DNA of 64,000 bases from Mytilisepta virgata (Eukaryota > Mollusca > Bivalvia > Mytilida > Mytilidae). The stretch spans positions 83,721,539 to 83,785,538 of the forward strand of contig CM051519.1 in assembly GCA_028015205.1 (NCBI GenBank), in the 5' to 3' direction. Made by a program: the position numbers and the translations under genes. A model generated the notes under the pieces. That model searched no databases. It was not told where the DNA came from and saw only the letters and a list, made by a program, of their open reading frames with translations. Shown here in pieces: positions 36,801 to 51,800 of the stretch. Position 1 is the stretch's first letter. The number at the start of each line of letters is the position of its first letter.

Positions 36801-39800
36801 CTGGTATCCATCTTAGATGACGGGTGGGGTCATCGAATAAAATTCTGAAAGAGGACCACCTCAGGATCATTGCTGCTAACTTTTGTTCCAATTGGCCAAG
36901 TGGTTTCAGACAAGAAGATCTTTAAATAAATTTCCAATAGGGTCTTATGTTAAACTAAGTTCGGCACTAGAAAATTAAATTGCTTGTTAAAATCTTCCTG
37001 ATTATATTTGGAACCAATGTTTGATATTTCTTGCTATCCTAATGTATGGACATTATAAGAAGCAAACTAATTAAAAAACTATGATGTGCCACCCATTTTT
37101 ATGTAATTGTTTGATTTTTATAAGGAACTGTACTTAATACCTTTAATAGATAATGATGACCAAAATAGCAACTGTAAACATATAACTACATTTAACATTT
37201 CAAAACACTCAAATACAGTAAACTGGGATATTTTGGTTTGGTTATATTTTGGTTTATCAAATATTTCATTCAAATAACGCCTATTTTGCATATGTAATAA
37301 AAGCATAATTTGATGTATGTTATTTGCCCCCGGGCCAGTAACATCATATGAGGGCCGATAACATGTTATGAGCTTTAGCAACGTCACTTTTTTCTACTTC
37401 AAGCATTACTCACAATAATTTATTATTCGAAATATGCATACCTACTAAGTACATAAAAAAGGCACCCTGTTATATAATATTACAACAATACTATTTGAGC
37501 AAGTATTGTTTTTATTTCATTGAAACCAAAATTTCATCTAGAAATGTCTAGAATTTAATAAACAACTGCTGCATCACGCTTGCATTTTAAAAAGGGGACG
37601 TAACTCTAAATTGCAAGGAGGCATTACCGTGTGGTAATGCCCATGGGCATTATCATGATAATGCCTGCTTGGCATTTTAACGCAGATTAATAAATACCAC
37701 ATGACCATGTTTTAACCAATAAAAACAACAAAATTTTCTCTGATATGAAATAACACTGTTTAATAGCTGTAGCACTGTGAATGTGTGACTTGTATTCAGG
37801 GATGTCGAAAACCTGACTTGCTTGAAGACTCAAAAATCTAATTCAACAGTAAAACTATTTCTTGGTAGTGGCAAAATATGTGATAAATAAATTAATACAT
37901 GGTCTTTTTCATATTGCCCGTGGTATCATCTCTCAACTGATATCGTCCCTTTGGCTAAAGCCCTCGGGGCTGATATCAAGGTCTCTGCCTGATAACAAGG
38001 GCAATATGAAAAAGACCATGTACATTAGACTCCGGGTAATTGGATACGAAAAATGTCAGCCAAAAATATTCTATTTCCCGGAGTATTCGATTGTCCGGTA
38101 AACCCGTTTTCAGCAAAGGGAAATCACTCTGTCACCAAGATATTAGCAAGATATAAAGGAATTGAACTCACAACCATTGATAGGTTGTTATTTATTGACT
38201 TAAGTTGAAGGGTCAATTCATTTCCTGTTGTTTTTTTAATTGTAGATTAAAGAGTATCGTGTGAAGCATCGTATGCTGTCAAATTTGTATTGCTGTCATT
38301 GTCAGCTGTTGTGAATTATTAAAATGATAAAATGTTTGTCTGAGTGTCAAAAATAAAAAAAACTTCCTTTGTTGTGTGTTTTTATTTCCTCTGATGTAAT
38401 CCTCGGTGAAGTGTATATACCATGACAGGTGTTAAACCGCTGATTGATTTGACCTCGAGCTATTTCAAATTGACAACATATCTACAGTGAAATCAATATC
38501 ACATAGGTTTGTTTGTAGCTCATATTTATTGACCATTGACATGTGACCCAAGCTGATCATGAACGCAAAAAAAAAATATTACTTTTTAATAAACTAATGA
38601 ATAAATATATCTTTTAATTTTTATTCATTTTGTAAACGCTTTTTGGTACATTTACTTAACTTTTCGTATAAAAGGTTCGGATGATTTCATTTTAACTGTA
38701 TGTAACTACACAGGTAAAATATAAATGGTGTGTGTAACACAATCGATCTGTATGGGATGCATGGATTTTAACCGACCAGAAACTTGTTGAACATTTAATA
38801 CACAACACGATACATTTCTAAAGATATCTTGTTTCTTTTAAAATAAAATGTGATTAAACATTTATTTTTTGTCACCACTACATGGACAAAGCGTGTCCGA
38901 GTGAACGACATTTTCTCGATGTACTTCCTTGCCACAACACACAAATACACAAAACCATTTCAGAAACTTTATAATTATACATGTAATAAAAATCAAAACA
39001 CATTAAAGAACGATTTTTATTAATAAATTGTACATTTTTTACTATGCAAATCACTGACATCGATACCTGAGGCACTTCCGGGATGTTTACCTGTAATTAA
39101 AAATATTCGATTTCAATGACTCTGGTCACTACTTTAGCATTTTTTTTATTCAATTGGGCGGTATATTCTCTTATCGGATATCCAAATAGCCGGATATTTT
39201 AATACATAACATATAGGAAATGGTTTGGTGTTTTGAAATGATATCCCATTTGCCTATATATTCATTTACCCGATATCCAATTTCATGGAGTCTACTGTAT
39301 TAATCTATAATTATCTGGTGCCTGTTGTTAATGTGACAAACTTAAACACTAAAATAAAACAAATCCAAAAAATAAACTTGTAATTTCAAAATCTTTGATT
39401 GATATTAATTTTGTTAGAACTAAACTGGTGCAAGCATATTTGTCTAATCAAAACAATTCATGATAGTTTGTATTTACCCTTACGCAAGACACTGCTTATC
39501 AAATAGATTAGTAATTAATACCCTCAAAAGGGGAGTTTTATTTATTTTTTTTTTAATGAAATTGCCAAAATTAAACACTGTATTGACACAAAGAGTCAAA
39601 TTTTATCACACTAAAATTTAGCATCCATGTTTTTAGCAAAAACTGCCAAATTATCCCTATGCCAAAATAACCAGATTTACAGTATAAATAAAATTTAACC
39701 TGAAATAATTTAGGTGGTCGTCCTGGTCCTCTCTGATCTTTCTTTGGTCTTCCCCGTCCTCTAATTTTCTTTATAAGTTTAATTCTTTCCCTTTCTTCTG

Positions 39801-42800
39801 GTGTCCTGTTCTTGGCCCCCGGAGGTCTACCAGGCCTACGTTTTTTTGGCGTCTTTTCAGAATCTATTTCATTATCTGTGGTTCCCATGTCATCATGTGA
39901 ATCATCTTTCCAATCCACTTCATCCTCACCTGTTGATTCGTCCATTTCTGTGGAATCGTCTTCAACACATGTACCATTTATAGCAGATAATTCTTCATTG
40001 ACTTGCCGAACAAAATCTGAGTAACTCATTTGATTGTTACTAGAACTCTGTGTAATCCATTTTGGCTTTTTAATGTCCTTAACATTATCTTTATATGGCC
40101 TTCCTAGTTTCTTTTTATTTTTGGAGCCAGGTGGTCTACCTCTTTTCTTCCCTTCCCTCACAGTGCATTTCACTAAACGTACTTGTAACTGTTTTGTCTG
40201 CAAATTTTACAGGTTTTTAGTAAATATTTTAAAATTTAAGTTGAAATGGATTGAAATCATACTATGTATATATTATCTGAACTTCCATCTGTTCTCAAAA
40301 TTCTCAAAAAGCCAAATGTTCAACAACCCAAATTTCGATGGTGATACCAGATCAAACGGTACAATTCATTTATACATAGAAATAAGGGAACCTTTTCCAC
40401 TAATGAAATGGTTTATAATGTAAATATTTTCCATAAAGAACAAATTTTTTCTTTAAAAAGATCAGGATATCAAAATATAAAATTACATATAATAAACTTT
40501 CATACTAGAACTGCATTGTTTTTTTTTTAATGATTAACACCTTTGGAAAATGACGTACAATTTTTCTTAAATAACTCATATTAGGAATTTTTATTCGTGC
40601 TATTAAAAATGATTATGTACACATATATTTATTTTCATTATGCCATAACAAAACCAACAAAAAGAAACTTATTTCACTGTTGACCATACATTGCTGCAGC
40701 AATAACAAATTAATCATAGTAATAACTGAATGATTGAGATATAAATTATTTTATTATCCTTCCCTGTGATTCTATCAGCTTGTTGAGCAGCTCCGAAAAA
40801 TTCGTATCAAGAAGCGCGTGCGCTGAGCAGGAGTTATCTACAAATTTTCCCAATGTTTGGCAGCTTAGAACTTATTAAATATCTTTCAAAATTGCAAAAT
40901 ATTAATAAATATATCAAGATTTGGTGTTCCTTTTTTATATTATGGCGTCAACGAGGTTGCATGTTTGAAAGCGGGTGCTTTAGTTTCCCTGAAAATCATG
41001 AACAAAGATTTCCAGACTGATTTTGTTTTTTAAAACATGAAAATACACCTTAATGTTGGTTTTTATATCGTTTATAAGATATTTTACATTAACATTCAGG
41101 AAATGTATACTTATTGGTATGGTAAATAACGTAACGGAAACTTGTCGTTGCGATGAAGAATCCATACTTTTCCCACGAAAATTTGGGAGAATTCAGAACG
41201 TTTACAAATATTTACTTTTCAGATAAGTAATTAAGATGATAAAAATATACAGACAGAATATGAAGATTTGAAGCTTCATATTCTGGCTCATGGGATATTT
41301 TACGATATCTAGCTGTTAAAATGCAGATAATATATACATATTGGAAGGGCTAATATATATTCAGGCTTATTATATTAGTGAATGGAGAATCTGTCTTGGG
41401 ATATTTAATAGGGACAATTGTCTGAGGGGGGCATTTTTATTGATAAATAAGAAATGTACTTAAAAATAAACGTATCCAATCACTTTTTAACATTCTTACC
41501 ATATTCATTGGCCTTGAAAACCTTTTCAAATCACCCTGAAATATAACATTTTACCTATGTAAAATAATATAATGCTACTTAATATACTGACTTTTTTTTT
41601 GGACAAAAAGTTACACAAAATATAAGTGGATCTATAATGCCACGAGGCCTCGGTGGCTGAGTGGTCTAGGTAGTTCGTCATGACTACTAATGATCACTAG
41701 CCTGTCAATGCTGAGGTTGTGAGTTCGAATCTCACCTGTGGTGGGGTGTGTTTGACTCCAATCTTAAGTGACATGGATTGCCAATTTTCCTACCAAAGGT
41801 CGTGGTTCTCTCCTGGTACTCCAGTTTCCACCACCAATAAAAACTGCCCACCGCAAAATAGCCAAATGTGCTGAAATGGCATAAAACCCTAACTAAACTA
41901 AACAATATAATGCCACAACAAGTATGACATGTTATATTTATCAAAATAAATATGCATTTCACAAACTGTATTCAAACTTTTGTACCTCACTTGCATATGA
42001 TTAGGTAGGCAGAAACTTTTATTTTCTTAACATATGAATACATTTATCAGAGTATTATTTAAAAATAAATAACAAACTGATATCAAATTTGAAAAATTGT
42101 GTAGGCCTACAAGCATTGCTGTAAATGTATATAAAGCTACCAGCTAATTGACTTCTGTCTGAAAACAAAACAATATTCATGGTAGTCATAACAACAAAAT
42201 TTTGGGCTACAAAAATAATATAAATTATACCTTGGGTGGATGTACTCTTGGTCGTCCTGGTCCACGTCCACTAGAGATTTTCTAAAAATAAACATTTAAC
42301 ATAATGTAGATACAATGTCAAGATCGGAAAGGCAAACATGAGAATACATGTATTACATTTTATAGAATGAAACATCCAATAAGATGTTTGTTGTCCCTTT
42401 GTCTGATGTTTTGTAAATGTTTAGTTCATGGTATTAAACATTACTTTGAAGCAATTGATATCTGACTACCTGCAGCTAACAACTCTTGTTGAATTTGTGA
42501 CAGTAATATAATGCGGAGTCATTATATTTTATTGGATACAGATGTTTGTTGCTGCAGTGGAACTACTGATTTAAATATACGATAAAATGCATGTTTCTAA
42601 ACAGAGTGAATTAACAGGTTTTTCTTCAACTGCAGTTTTTTTTTTTATTGGAACAGATTTTCCCTTCCAGGACACCAAAGCGACCTGTTAAACAGGAACA
42701 CTCGGACAGTGGATTTAAAATCATGGAAATAAAACAGAACACTGAATCAGTATTGTTTGTTCTTAACAGAAATTTCTGTTATTTAGAATTTTACTTATTC

Positions 42801-45800
42801 ATCCTGTTTGTTTAGTGAATGTAGATTTTAGTGTTAATCTACTTAAAATGGGCAAGAAAAATTCAAAAAATTTACTTATTAAATCAACTATTTTTTCACT
42901 GATAATTCATGTATAAAATAGCCATTCTCCTGTATTGCACTTTTTAAAAGAATATCTAAACTAAATAAATAATTTTACATGATTTTATGAAATATAACAC
43001 TAGAATGACAGGATTTTCTGTTTTGGACTAACTGGAACATAGGTGAACTGCTCAGAAAAGATACTATACCATTGGATGTATTCTTGGTCTTCCTGGTCCA
43101 CGGTCACTTGGCATTTTCTATAAGTCATAAAAAATTATCAAAATACATAAAAATAATTAAATTAAAGTTTTGAGGATAAATTGCACAGAAGAATTAAATC
43201 AAATACTGATTAAGTCTCAGTTTTTTTTTTTTTATATCCACAAAATAGAAATTGTAATGTGACATGTTGATTCAAATTCATAACAAACATGGAAATCTCT
43301 AAATGTATATATTTAAATAATTCTTACCGGTATTCGTCACCTTCGATTTTTTCCATAGGTTTCTACACAAATTCAAAATTTTTAAAAAAAAGTCATTTCT
43401 CAACCAATTTTCAAGAAATTTACGACTAATTATGTCCACTGACTGTAGCTTATGATATTTTATATCCAAAAAAATGTTCAGATTTGACAATATATTTAGT
43501 TTCTATTTATTACAATACAAAATTTATAGATATTACCAGTTTTGCTGAAAATATCATACAGAAGAGAGCAGTATATAATGGCAAATAATTTTGCTTATAA
43601 ACCTTAACAGATAAATTACCACTTACAGGAGGGTTAATTCTTGGTCTTCCTACTGGATTCTTTATTTCTGATTTCTGAAACAAAAGAAATTAAAAATAAC
43701 AGAGCTGTTTACCACTCCTGGCATGTGTCAGTATTCCAGCAGTCAGTTGTCCATATTTTGAGAATTTTGTCAGTATAAAAGGATGATATATGTATAACAT
43801 ACTATGGAACTTGCAGTAAGTAAACACATTTTATATACAGACAATCTGTACATGTAAACAGCTCTGAAATTAGTTAATAATACTTATAAAACACACTGGG
43901 AAGTGTGTGCACAAAGTGTTTACTTTCTATCATTTAAAGTCAGACAAATACACAGATGTACAGAGATTCACCATTGATGACAGAGGCCAGATAGTTGATT
44001 TAAGAAATAATTCATGGGGGGTTATAGAGTTGTAGTCATTTACACATGGACTGGGCTTTTATATTCGAATATTTTATACCGAACAATAGCGAGGTATAAA
44101 TACAAATATGAAGGCCTAGCCCATGCATAAATGACCACAACTATATAACCCCCATAAATTATTTTTATTCTAATCTGACAACTATGCTAATTTTGCTTTG
44201 ACATATCTGTTGTCCTGTATGTATCCAATATTGGTTTGGCCTTTCCATTTCTCTTGCAATAAATATGCTGCAATCTGTCTTATTAACTCAAATTATTTAA
44301 TTCATCATTTACACAAGAAAAATTAATAAAACCTGTTTCAAAGACATACCGGTAACCGTCAAGTCAAAAATCAAGATGGTCCGTACTACGTAAATGTGTA
44401 TTACAATGTACAACCATTGTTTCTTTGTAAAGATAAAAATTTATTGTGGAAAATTTTTTTCTTGGTTAAGACTGACAAAATTTGCGTTTACATAAGAGCC
44501 TCTATACGCATGTGCTATTAAAGGTGGATATACCCGGTAATATATATCGTTTGACGATATTTTGGATGTCATATTAGAATTCTTAATAGACCTTACAATA
44601 GCACATAATACTGATGTTATCAGATAAATAATTAAATCTCCTAGCACCAGTTTGGAAAGAATTATCGAGTTATTGGATAAAATAAGACAATTTTTAAATT
44701 AGATTGGGATTGATCTCCTTAACAATCATCCCATACCCATTCTTTTTAAATTTATAAATATACCGGTAATGAGTCTGGTAATACATTGGAAGGAAAAAAA
44801 TACTTGAAATAAGGATGAAAAGTACCACATTTTTTTGTGTTTTTTTGGGGGGAATATTGGACAGAATTGTGTATTCAAAGCAAAACCTTTAATATATCAT
44901 AATTATTAAGATTTTCCAATAAGAGATTACTATTCATTAGGAGATGTATGGCAGGAAATCCTGCAAATCGACAAGCAGGTGACACCAAATAATGATGATG
45001 GAAAATCTCACATCTCATTGCTTTAATGTACATTTCCAGTGAAATGAAATTTACTTATTTTCCTATATATCAGATGAATGTAAAATAAAATTGGATGATT
45101 AATAGGTTCCATTTCAGCCAACCACTTGTATAAGGGATCAGGAGATAGTATAAACCAAACCATGTATACACAATGGGGAAAAGCTAACATAAGTAACACA
45201 CAGTTACTGACATCCTCAAGTGATTGCCAGGTCAGTGTTAACTATGTTTTCCTAAAAAGAGACAGTAATGTCCCTTTCTTTTAAAATGTGACTGAATGGT
45301 TTATCTTATGAAGCAAAATTTCTAATACTTCATAATTATTTAGTTCTTTAAAAATTTGAAGAGAAAATAACTAAAGCTGAAAAAATACTGATTTTGAGTA
45401 TAAAATTAATTTCTTTATTAGATGACACAATCAACATAGAAAATTTGTAGTGGATAGGACTGTAGGAATTCAAATGAAAAAGTTTAATTCAAAGTGCAAT
45501 ATCACTTTTGAAACTATTATTTTTACTTAAAAAATAGCTTATATTTAAAATCTGATTAATTTCAAGAAATTTAGGAAAATTTGATTAAAAATAGCAATGA
45601 TTCTGAAATAACCATCACCTACTCAGCCATACTGGGTGCCAGTGACTTGCAGTTACTGGTATTGGTCACCTGCCAGTAATGTTATAATGTTTAATATAAA
45701 CTAAAAATTCTCATTTGGAAACATATTTTTTACTTACTGGAGGCTTTGGTTTAAAAGTGTTTGGAGGCCTTCCTCTTCCTCTTTTTAATGACTGAAATTG

Positions 45801-48800
45801 TAAAAATAATGAACACAGTATTAAAGTAACCTTTTTCTGAGTGTCATTGTTCCATACTAGAAGACAAAATTAAACAATTAGTTAAACAAGAGGCTCTCAA
45901 GAGCCTGAATCGCTCACCTGGCAAACAATGCACTATAAACTAAATTTCATCATCACCATTCACTAAGTATACCATGTTTACTTTAAAAACCAAATATTGT
46001 TGAAATCTGAGCTAGTGTAAAAAAATGGCGGGGAAAATGGCAGCAATTTTAAAAATGGCCGTCCAAAACAAACTTTCATCACCATTCAACTCGGGATACC
46101 ATGGTTACCTTGAATGTAGCTTTCATCTTCATTTTCTTTCTATAAATCAGGAAAAAATAGCAAAAAACAGCATTTTGACCCCTATGTTCTATTTTTAGTA
46201 AGGGCAGACATGTTTTTCGACCAATCAAAAATCCAAGCATTAACTTTTTGCAGGATACCCTAAGGAACAATCTTACGAAGTTTCATTTGATTTTAAATAG
46301 TAGTTTCAGAGAAGAAGATTTTTGAAATAATAACATAAAAAAAAGCCAAAAATGTCAAAAAAGGGCAATAACTCCAACATCAGTTCACAGATTTTCACGA
46401 AAATCAGCACACAGGTAGCTCTAATCATGCTGAACACTTTCAACCTGCCAGAATTTGCCGTAACCTAATGATTTTTGAGATATTTGCGAAAAACTGTTGT
46501 TTGACCCCTATGTTCTATTTTTAGTAACAGTGGCCATGTTTTTTGACGGATCATAAATTGAAGCATAAACTTTTTGCAGGATACCCTAAGGAGCTATCCT
46601 ACCAAGTTTCATTTGATTTTAAATAGTAGTTTCAGAGAAGAAGATTTTTGAAATAATAACATAAAAAAAAGCCAAAAATGTCAAACTAGAGGCTCTCAAG
46701 AGCCTGTGTCGCTCACCTGTATCTAATGTGATTACAATAGCTACTGAAGACATCTTATCATTATTATTTTTGAATATGTGGTCAAGTTGTGACCATTCAG
46801 AATTTTTTTTACAATTTTCTGATAGACTTCTAAACATCTTGGTTGATGGATCGGCAACAAAGTAACAACACTTGGTCAGCACCTCATAAGGAACATTCAT
46901 GCTATGTTTTGTTACATTCCATTCAGTGGTTCTCTAAAAGAAATCATTTGTATGCATTTCCCATAGGGTCCAATGTTAAACTTAGTCCCCCGCTGGCGGC
47001 AATCTTGGATTATGGATCGGCTACAAAGTAACAACGCTTGGTCAGCACCTCATAAGGAACATTCATGCCAGATTTAGTTTCATTCCATTCAGTGGTTCTC
47101 TAAAAGAAGTCATTTGTATGCATTTCCCATAGGGTCCTATGTTAAACTAAGTTCCCCGCTGGCGGCCATCTTGGATGATGGATCAGCTACAAAGTAACAA
47201 CACTTGGTCAGCACTTCATAAGGAATATTCATGCCATGTTTGGTTTCATTCCATTAAGTGGGTCACTAGAAGAAGTCATTTGTATGCATTTCCCATAGGG
47301 TTCTATGTTAAACTAAGTCCCCCGCTGGCGGCCATCTTGGATTATGGATCGGCTACAAAGTAACAACACTTGGTCAGCACCTCATAAGGAACATTCATGC
47401 TATGTTTTGTTACATTCCATTCAGTGGTTCTCTAAAAGAAGTCATTTGTATGCATTTCCCATAGGGTCCAATGTTAAACTTAGTCTCCCGCTGGTGGCCA
47501 TCTTGGATTATGGATCGGCTACAAAGTAACAACACTTGGTCAGCACCTCATAAGGAACATTCATGCCATGTTTGGTTTCATTCTATTCAACGGTTCTCTA
47601 AATGAAGTCATTTGTATGCATTTCCCATAGGGTCCTATGTTAAACTAAGTCCCCCTCTGGCGGCCATCTTGGATGATGGATCGGCTACAAAGTAATAACA
47701 CTTGGTCAGCACCTCATAAGGAACATTCATGCCAGATTTACTTTCATTCCATTCAGTGGTTCTCTAAAAGAAATCATTTGTATGCATTTCCCATAGGGTC
47801 CTATGTTAAACTAAGTTCCCCGCTGGCAGCCATCTTGGATGATGGATCAGCTACAAAGTAACAACACTTGGTCAGCACTTCATAAGGAATATTCATGCCA
47901 TGTTTGGTTTCATTCCATTAAGTGGGTCACTAAAAGAAGTCATTTGTATGCATTTCCCATAGGGTTCTATGTTAAACCAAGTTCCCCGCTGGCGGCCATC
48001 TTGGATTATGGATCGGCTACAAAGTAACAACACTTGGTCAGCACCTCATTAGGAACATTCATGCCATGTTTGGTTTCATTCCATTCAACGGTTCTCTAAA
48101 AGAAGTCATTTGTATGCATTTCCCATAGGGTCCTATGTTAAACTAAGTCCCCCTCTGGCGGCCATCTTGGATGATGGATCGGCTACAAAGAGTGCACACA
48201 ACAGTTTTTCTTAGAACTTTTCATGACGTCATGAATTGAAGGAACATACTCAAAAGATTGATAGCTGGACAATTGGCTGTATCATATACCCATAGACAAC
48301 CATATATCAAATAAAACATATTTCTTCAAGCTTTCACTGTATATAAGTATTTTTAAGGAATTCCTTTCCAAATTCTTACCATTACAGAAAGATAACTGAC
48401 AAAAAATAGGCCTCCCCCCTTCAAATATTTCAAAAACAGACCAACTTCAGAGCATCCTAGCAAAGATTCCTGCGTAATTTAGAGAACTGAGTATATGTGT
48501 TTTCCAAAGTACACATTCAACTGGTTTCAGCACATGTAGTTTCAGGGTACATTCGCCGCCTTTTAAAATTGCTACATGAAGTGGTATAAAAATGTTGTGT
48601 TTTCACCTACACTATTTTTGGATGTTTTCAGAGTAGTCTCCCATTAATAAAACTTTCCTGAAAATAATTACTTTTTTACATTTCATGCATTTTTTTAAAC
48701 TTAAAATAAAGCCAAGACTCTAATTTAAACAATGAAACCAAAAAACAATCAGAAATCAATATCTAGAACTTATAAATAGAGGGAATTCCATACCTATGAC

Positions 48801-51800
48801 ATCATATATTTAGGGAAAAATCACTGGAATTTTATACGAAACTGTTGTTTGCATTCTTAAGGCATTCTTGATACCTTTATTTTCAAAATAAGAATAAATT
48901 TTCTCAATCTACAGACAATTACGAATAAAACGATACCTCGTTTGTCTATTTCTGACATGTGAATCAAATGTATTGAATAAATATTCAAAGGAGGGGGGTT
49001 TTGATACCCTGGGGCATAACTCACAGACAATGACATAAAATGTAAATTTGACATATTTTGATGTAATATGAGCATATTTCTCTCTTATGAACTGTTTTAT
49101 GCTTGTATACTTAAAGATTTGATTAATTTTAAGAAAATACATGAAAAAAACTAAATTTTATTGTTAAAAAAAAGGTTCAAATGAAAAAAAATAAGAATGC
49201 CAACCATTCCTTGAATTGAATAACAGTGTAATTATGGAATAGTTTATTGACACTAACTTTTACCAGTGAAATGGAAATAAAGTTTATTTTTTCTTTTTTT
49301 TTTTCTTTCATTTTTTTCCCAATATTTATGCGAAAAAAAAATCTGCATATATTAAGTGCAATGAATCATCTAAAACTATAACCGGCTTCAAAAACTGCGA
49401 ATAAATAATATGACCTCTTTACACTTGACATCAAATTATTACTGCAAATCTGTTATTTTTGGTTGCTAAGGCCAGATGGGACATAATAATGCATTAAATA
49501 CCACTCTTGGTACATGAAATTCTTTCTATCTGACTAATGTTGCATAAACAATACAATACATGAGCTTTATAACCAAAATACTGTTCAAATCTGAGCCTTA
49601 TCAAAGCCTTTAAGAGTGCACACAACAGTTTTTCTTAGAACTTTTCATGACGTCATGAATTGAAGGAACATACTCAAAAGATTGATAGCTGGACAATTGG
49701 CTGTATCATATACCCATAGACAACCATATATCAAATAAAACATATTTCTTCAAGCTTTCACTGTATATAAGTATTTTTAAGGAATTCCTTTCCAAATTCT
49801 TACCATTACAGAAAGATAACTGACAAAAAATAGGCCTCCCCCCTTCAAATATTTCAAAAACAGACCAACTTCAGAGCATCCTAGCAAAGATTCCTGCGTA
49901 ATTTAGAGAACTGAGTATATGTGTTTTCCAAAGTACACATTCAACTGGTTTCAGCACATGTAGTTTCAGGGTACATTCGCCGCCTTTTAAAATTGCTACA
50001 TGAAGTGGTATAAAAATGTTGTGTTTTCACCTACACTATTTTTGGATGTTTTCAGAGTAGTCTCCCATTAATAAAACTTTCCTGAAAATAATTACTTTTT
50101 TACATTTCATGCATTTTTTTAAACTTAAAATAAAGCCAAGACTCTAATTTAAACAATGAAACCAAAAAACAATCAGAAATCAATATCTAGAACTTATAAA
50201 TAGAGGGAATTCCATACCTATGACATCATATATTTAGGGAAAAATCACTGGAATTTTATACGAAACTGTTGTTTGCATTCTTAAGGCATTCTTGATACCT
50301 TTATTTTCAAAATAAGAATAAATTTTCTCAATCTACAGACAATTACGAATAAAACGATACCTCGTTTGTCTATTTCTGACATGTGAATCAAATGTATTGA
50401 ATAAATATTCAAAGGAGGGGGGTTTTGATACCCTGGGGCATAACTCACAGACAATGACATAAAATGTAAATTTGACATATTTTGATGTAATATGAGCATA
50501 TTTCTCTCTTATGAACTGTTTTATGCTTGTATACTTAAAGATTTGATTAATTTTAAGAAAATACATGAAAAAAACTAAATTTTATTGTTAAAAAAAAGGT
50601 TCAAATGAAAAAAAATAAGAATGCCAACCATTCCTTGAATTGAATAACAGTGTAATTATGGAATAGTTTATTGACACTAACTTTTACCAGTGAAATGGAA
50701 ATAAAGTTTATTTTTTCTTTTTTTTTTTCTTTCATTTTTTTCCCAATATTTATGCGAAAAAAAAATCTGCATATATTAAGTGCAATGAATCATCTAAAAC
50801 TATAACCGGCTTCAAAAACTGCGAATAAATAATATGACCTCTTTACACTTGACATCAAATTATTACTGCAAATCTGTTATTTTTGGTTGCTAAGGCCAGA
50901 TGGGACATAATAATGCATTAAATACCACTCTTGGTACATGAAATTCTTTCTATCTGACTAATGTTGCATAAACAATACAATACATGAGCTTTATAACCAA
51001 AATACTGTTCAAATCTGAGCCTTATCAAAGCCTTTAAGAGTGCACACAACAGTTTTTCTTAGAACTTTTCATGACGTCATGAATTGAAGGAACATACTCA
51101 AAAGATTGATAGCTGGACAATTGGCTGTATCATATACCCATAGACAACCATATATCAAATAAAACATATTTCTTCAAGCTTTCACTGTATATAAGTATTT
51201 TTAAGGAATTCCTTTCCAAATTCTTACCATTACAGAAAGATAACTGACAAAAAATAGGCCTCCCCCCTTCAAATATTTCAAAAACAGACCAACTTCAGAG
51301 CATCCTAGCAAAGATTCCTGCGTAATTTAGAGAACTGAGTATATGTGTTTTCCAAAGTACACATTCAACTGGTTTCAGCACATGTAGTTTCAGGGTACAT
51401 TCGCCGCCTTTTAAAATTGCTACATGAAGTGGTATAAAAATGTTGTGTTTTCACCTACACTATTTTTGGATGTTTTCAGAGTAGTCTCCCATTAATAAAA
51501 CTTTCCTGAAAATAATTACTTTTTTACATTTCATGCATTTTTTTAAACTTAAAATAAAGCCAAGACTCTAATTTAAACAATGAAACCAAAAAACAATCAG
51601 AAATCAATCTCTAGAACTTATAAATAGAGGGAATTCCATACCTATGACATCATATATTTAGGGAAAAATCACTGGAATTTTATACGAAACTGTTGTTTGC
51701 ATTCAAAGTAACAACACTTGGTCAGCACCTTATAAGGGTTCATTCATGCCAGATTTAGTTTCATTCCATTCAGTTGTTCTCTAAAAGAAGTCATTTGTAT

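Larger units (their letters stand above)
48191..51703. mobile_element. 3.5-kb A-B-A-B-A insertion with 5-bp target duplication
   Basis: Inserted in a 166-bp monomer and flanked by CAAAG on both sides (48186-48190 and 51704-51708). It consists of three copies of A (665 bp: 48191-48855, 49615-50279, 51039-51703) separated by two copies of B (759 bp: 48856-49614, 50280-51038). Copies 1 and 2 look identical by eye, and I noticed one substitution in copy 3. A begins agtgcacacaacagttt and its reverse complement begins aatgcaaacaacagttt, an inverted terminal repeat of ~17 bp with two mismatches. A contains TATATAAG and, ~300 bp later, AATAAA. The pattern fits an LTR-type element (A as LTR) in tandem, but I see no primer-binding site, polypurine tract or gag/pol. 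Confidence 0.7.

Noticed and set aside
41644..41740. tRNA-Ser/Leu-like gene
   Set aside because: A and B boxes are present, but they head a SINE body and tail bounded by an 11-bp target duplication; the cloverleaf was not convincing.
48857..50566. Duplicated minus-strand open frames of 72 and 77 codons
   Set aside because: They lie in unit B of the A-B-A-B-A insertion, are duplicated only because B is, and show no family resemblance.
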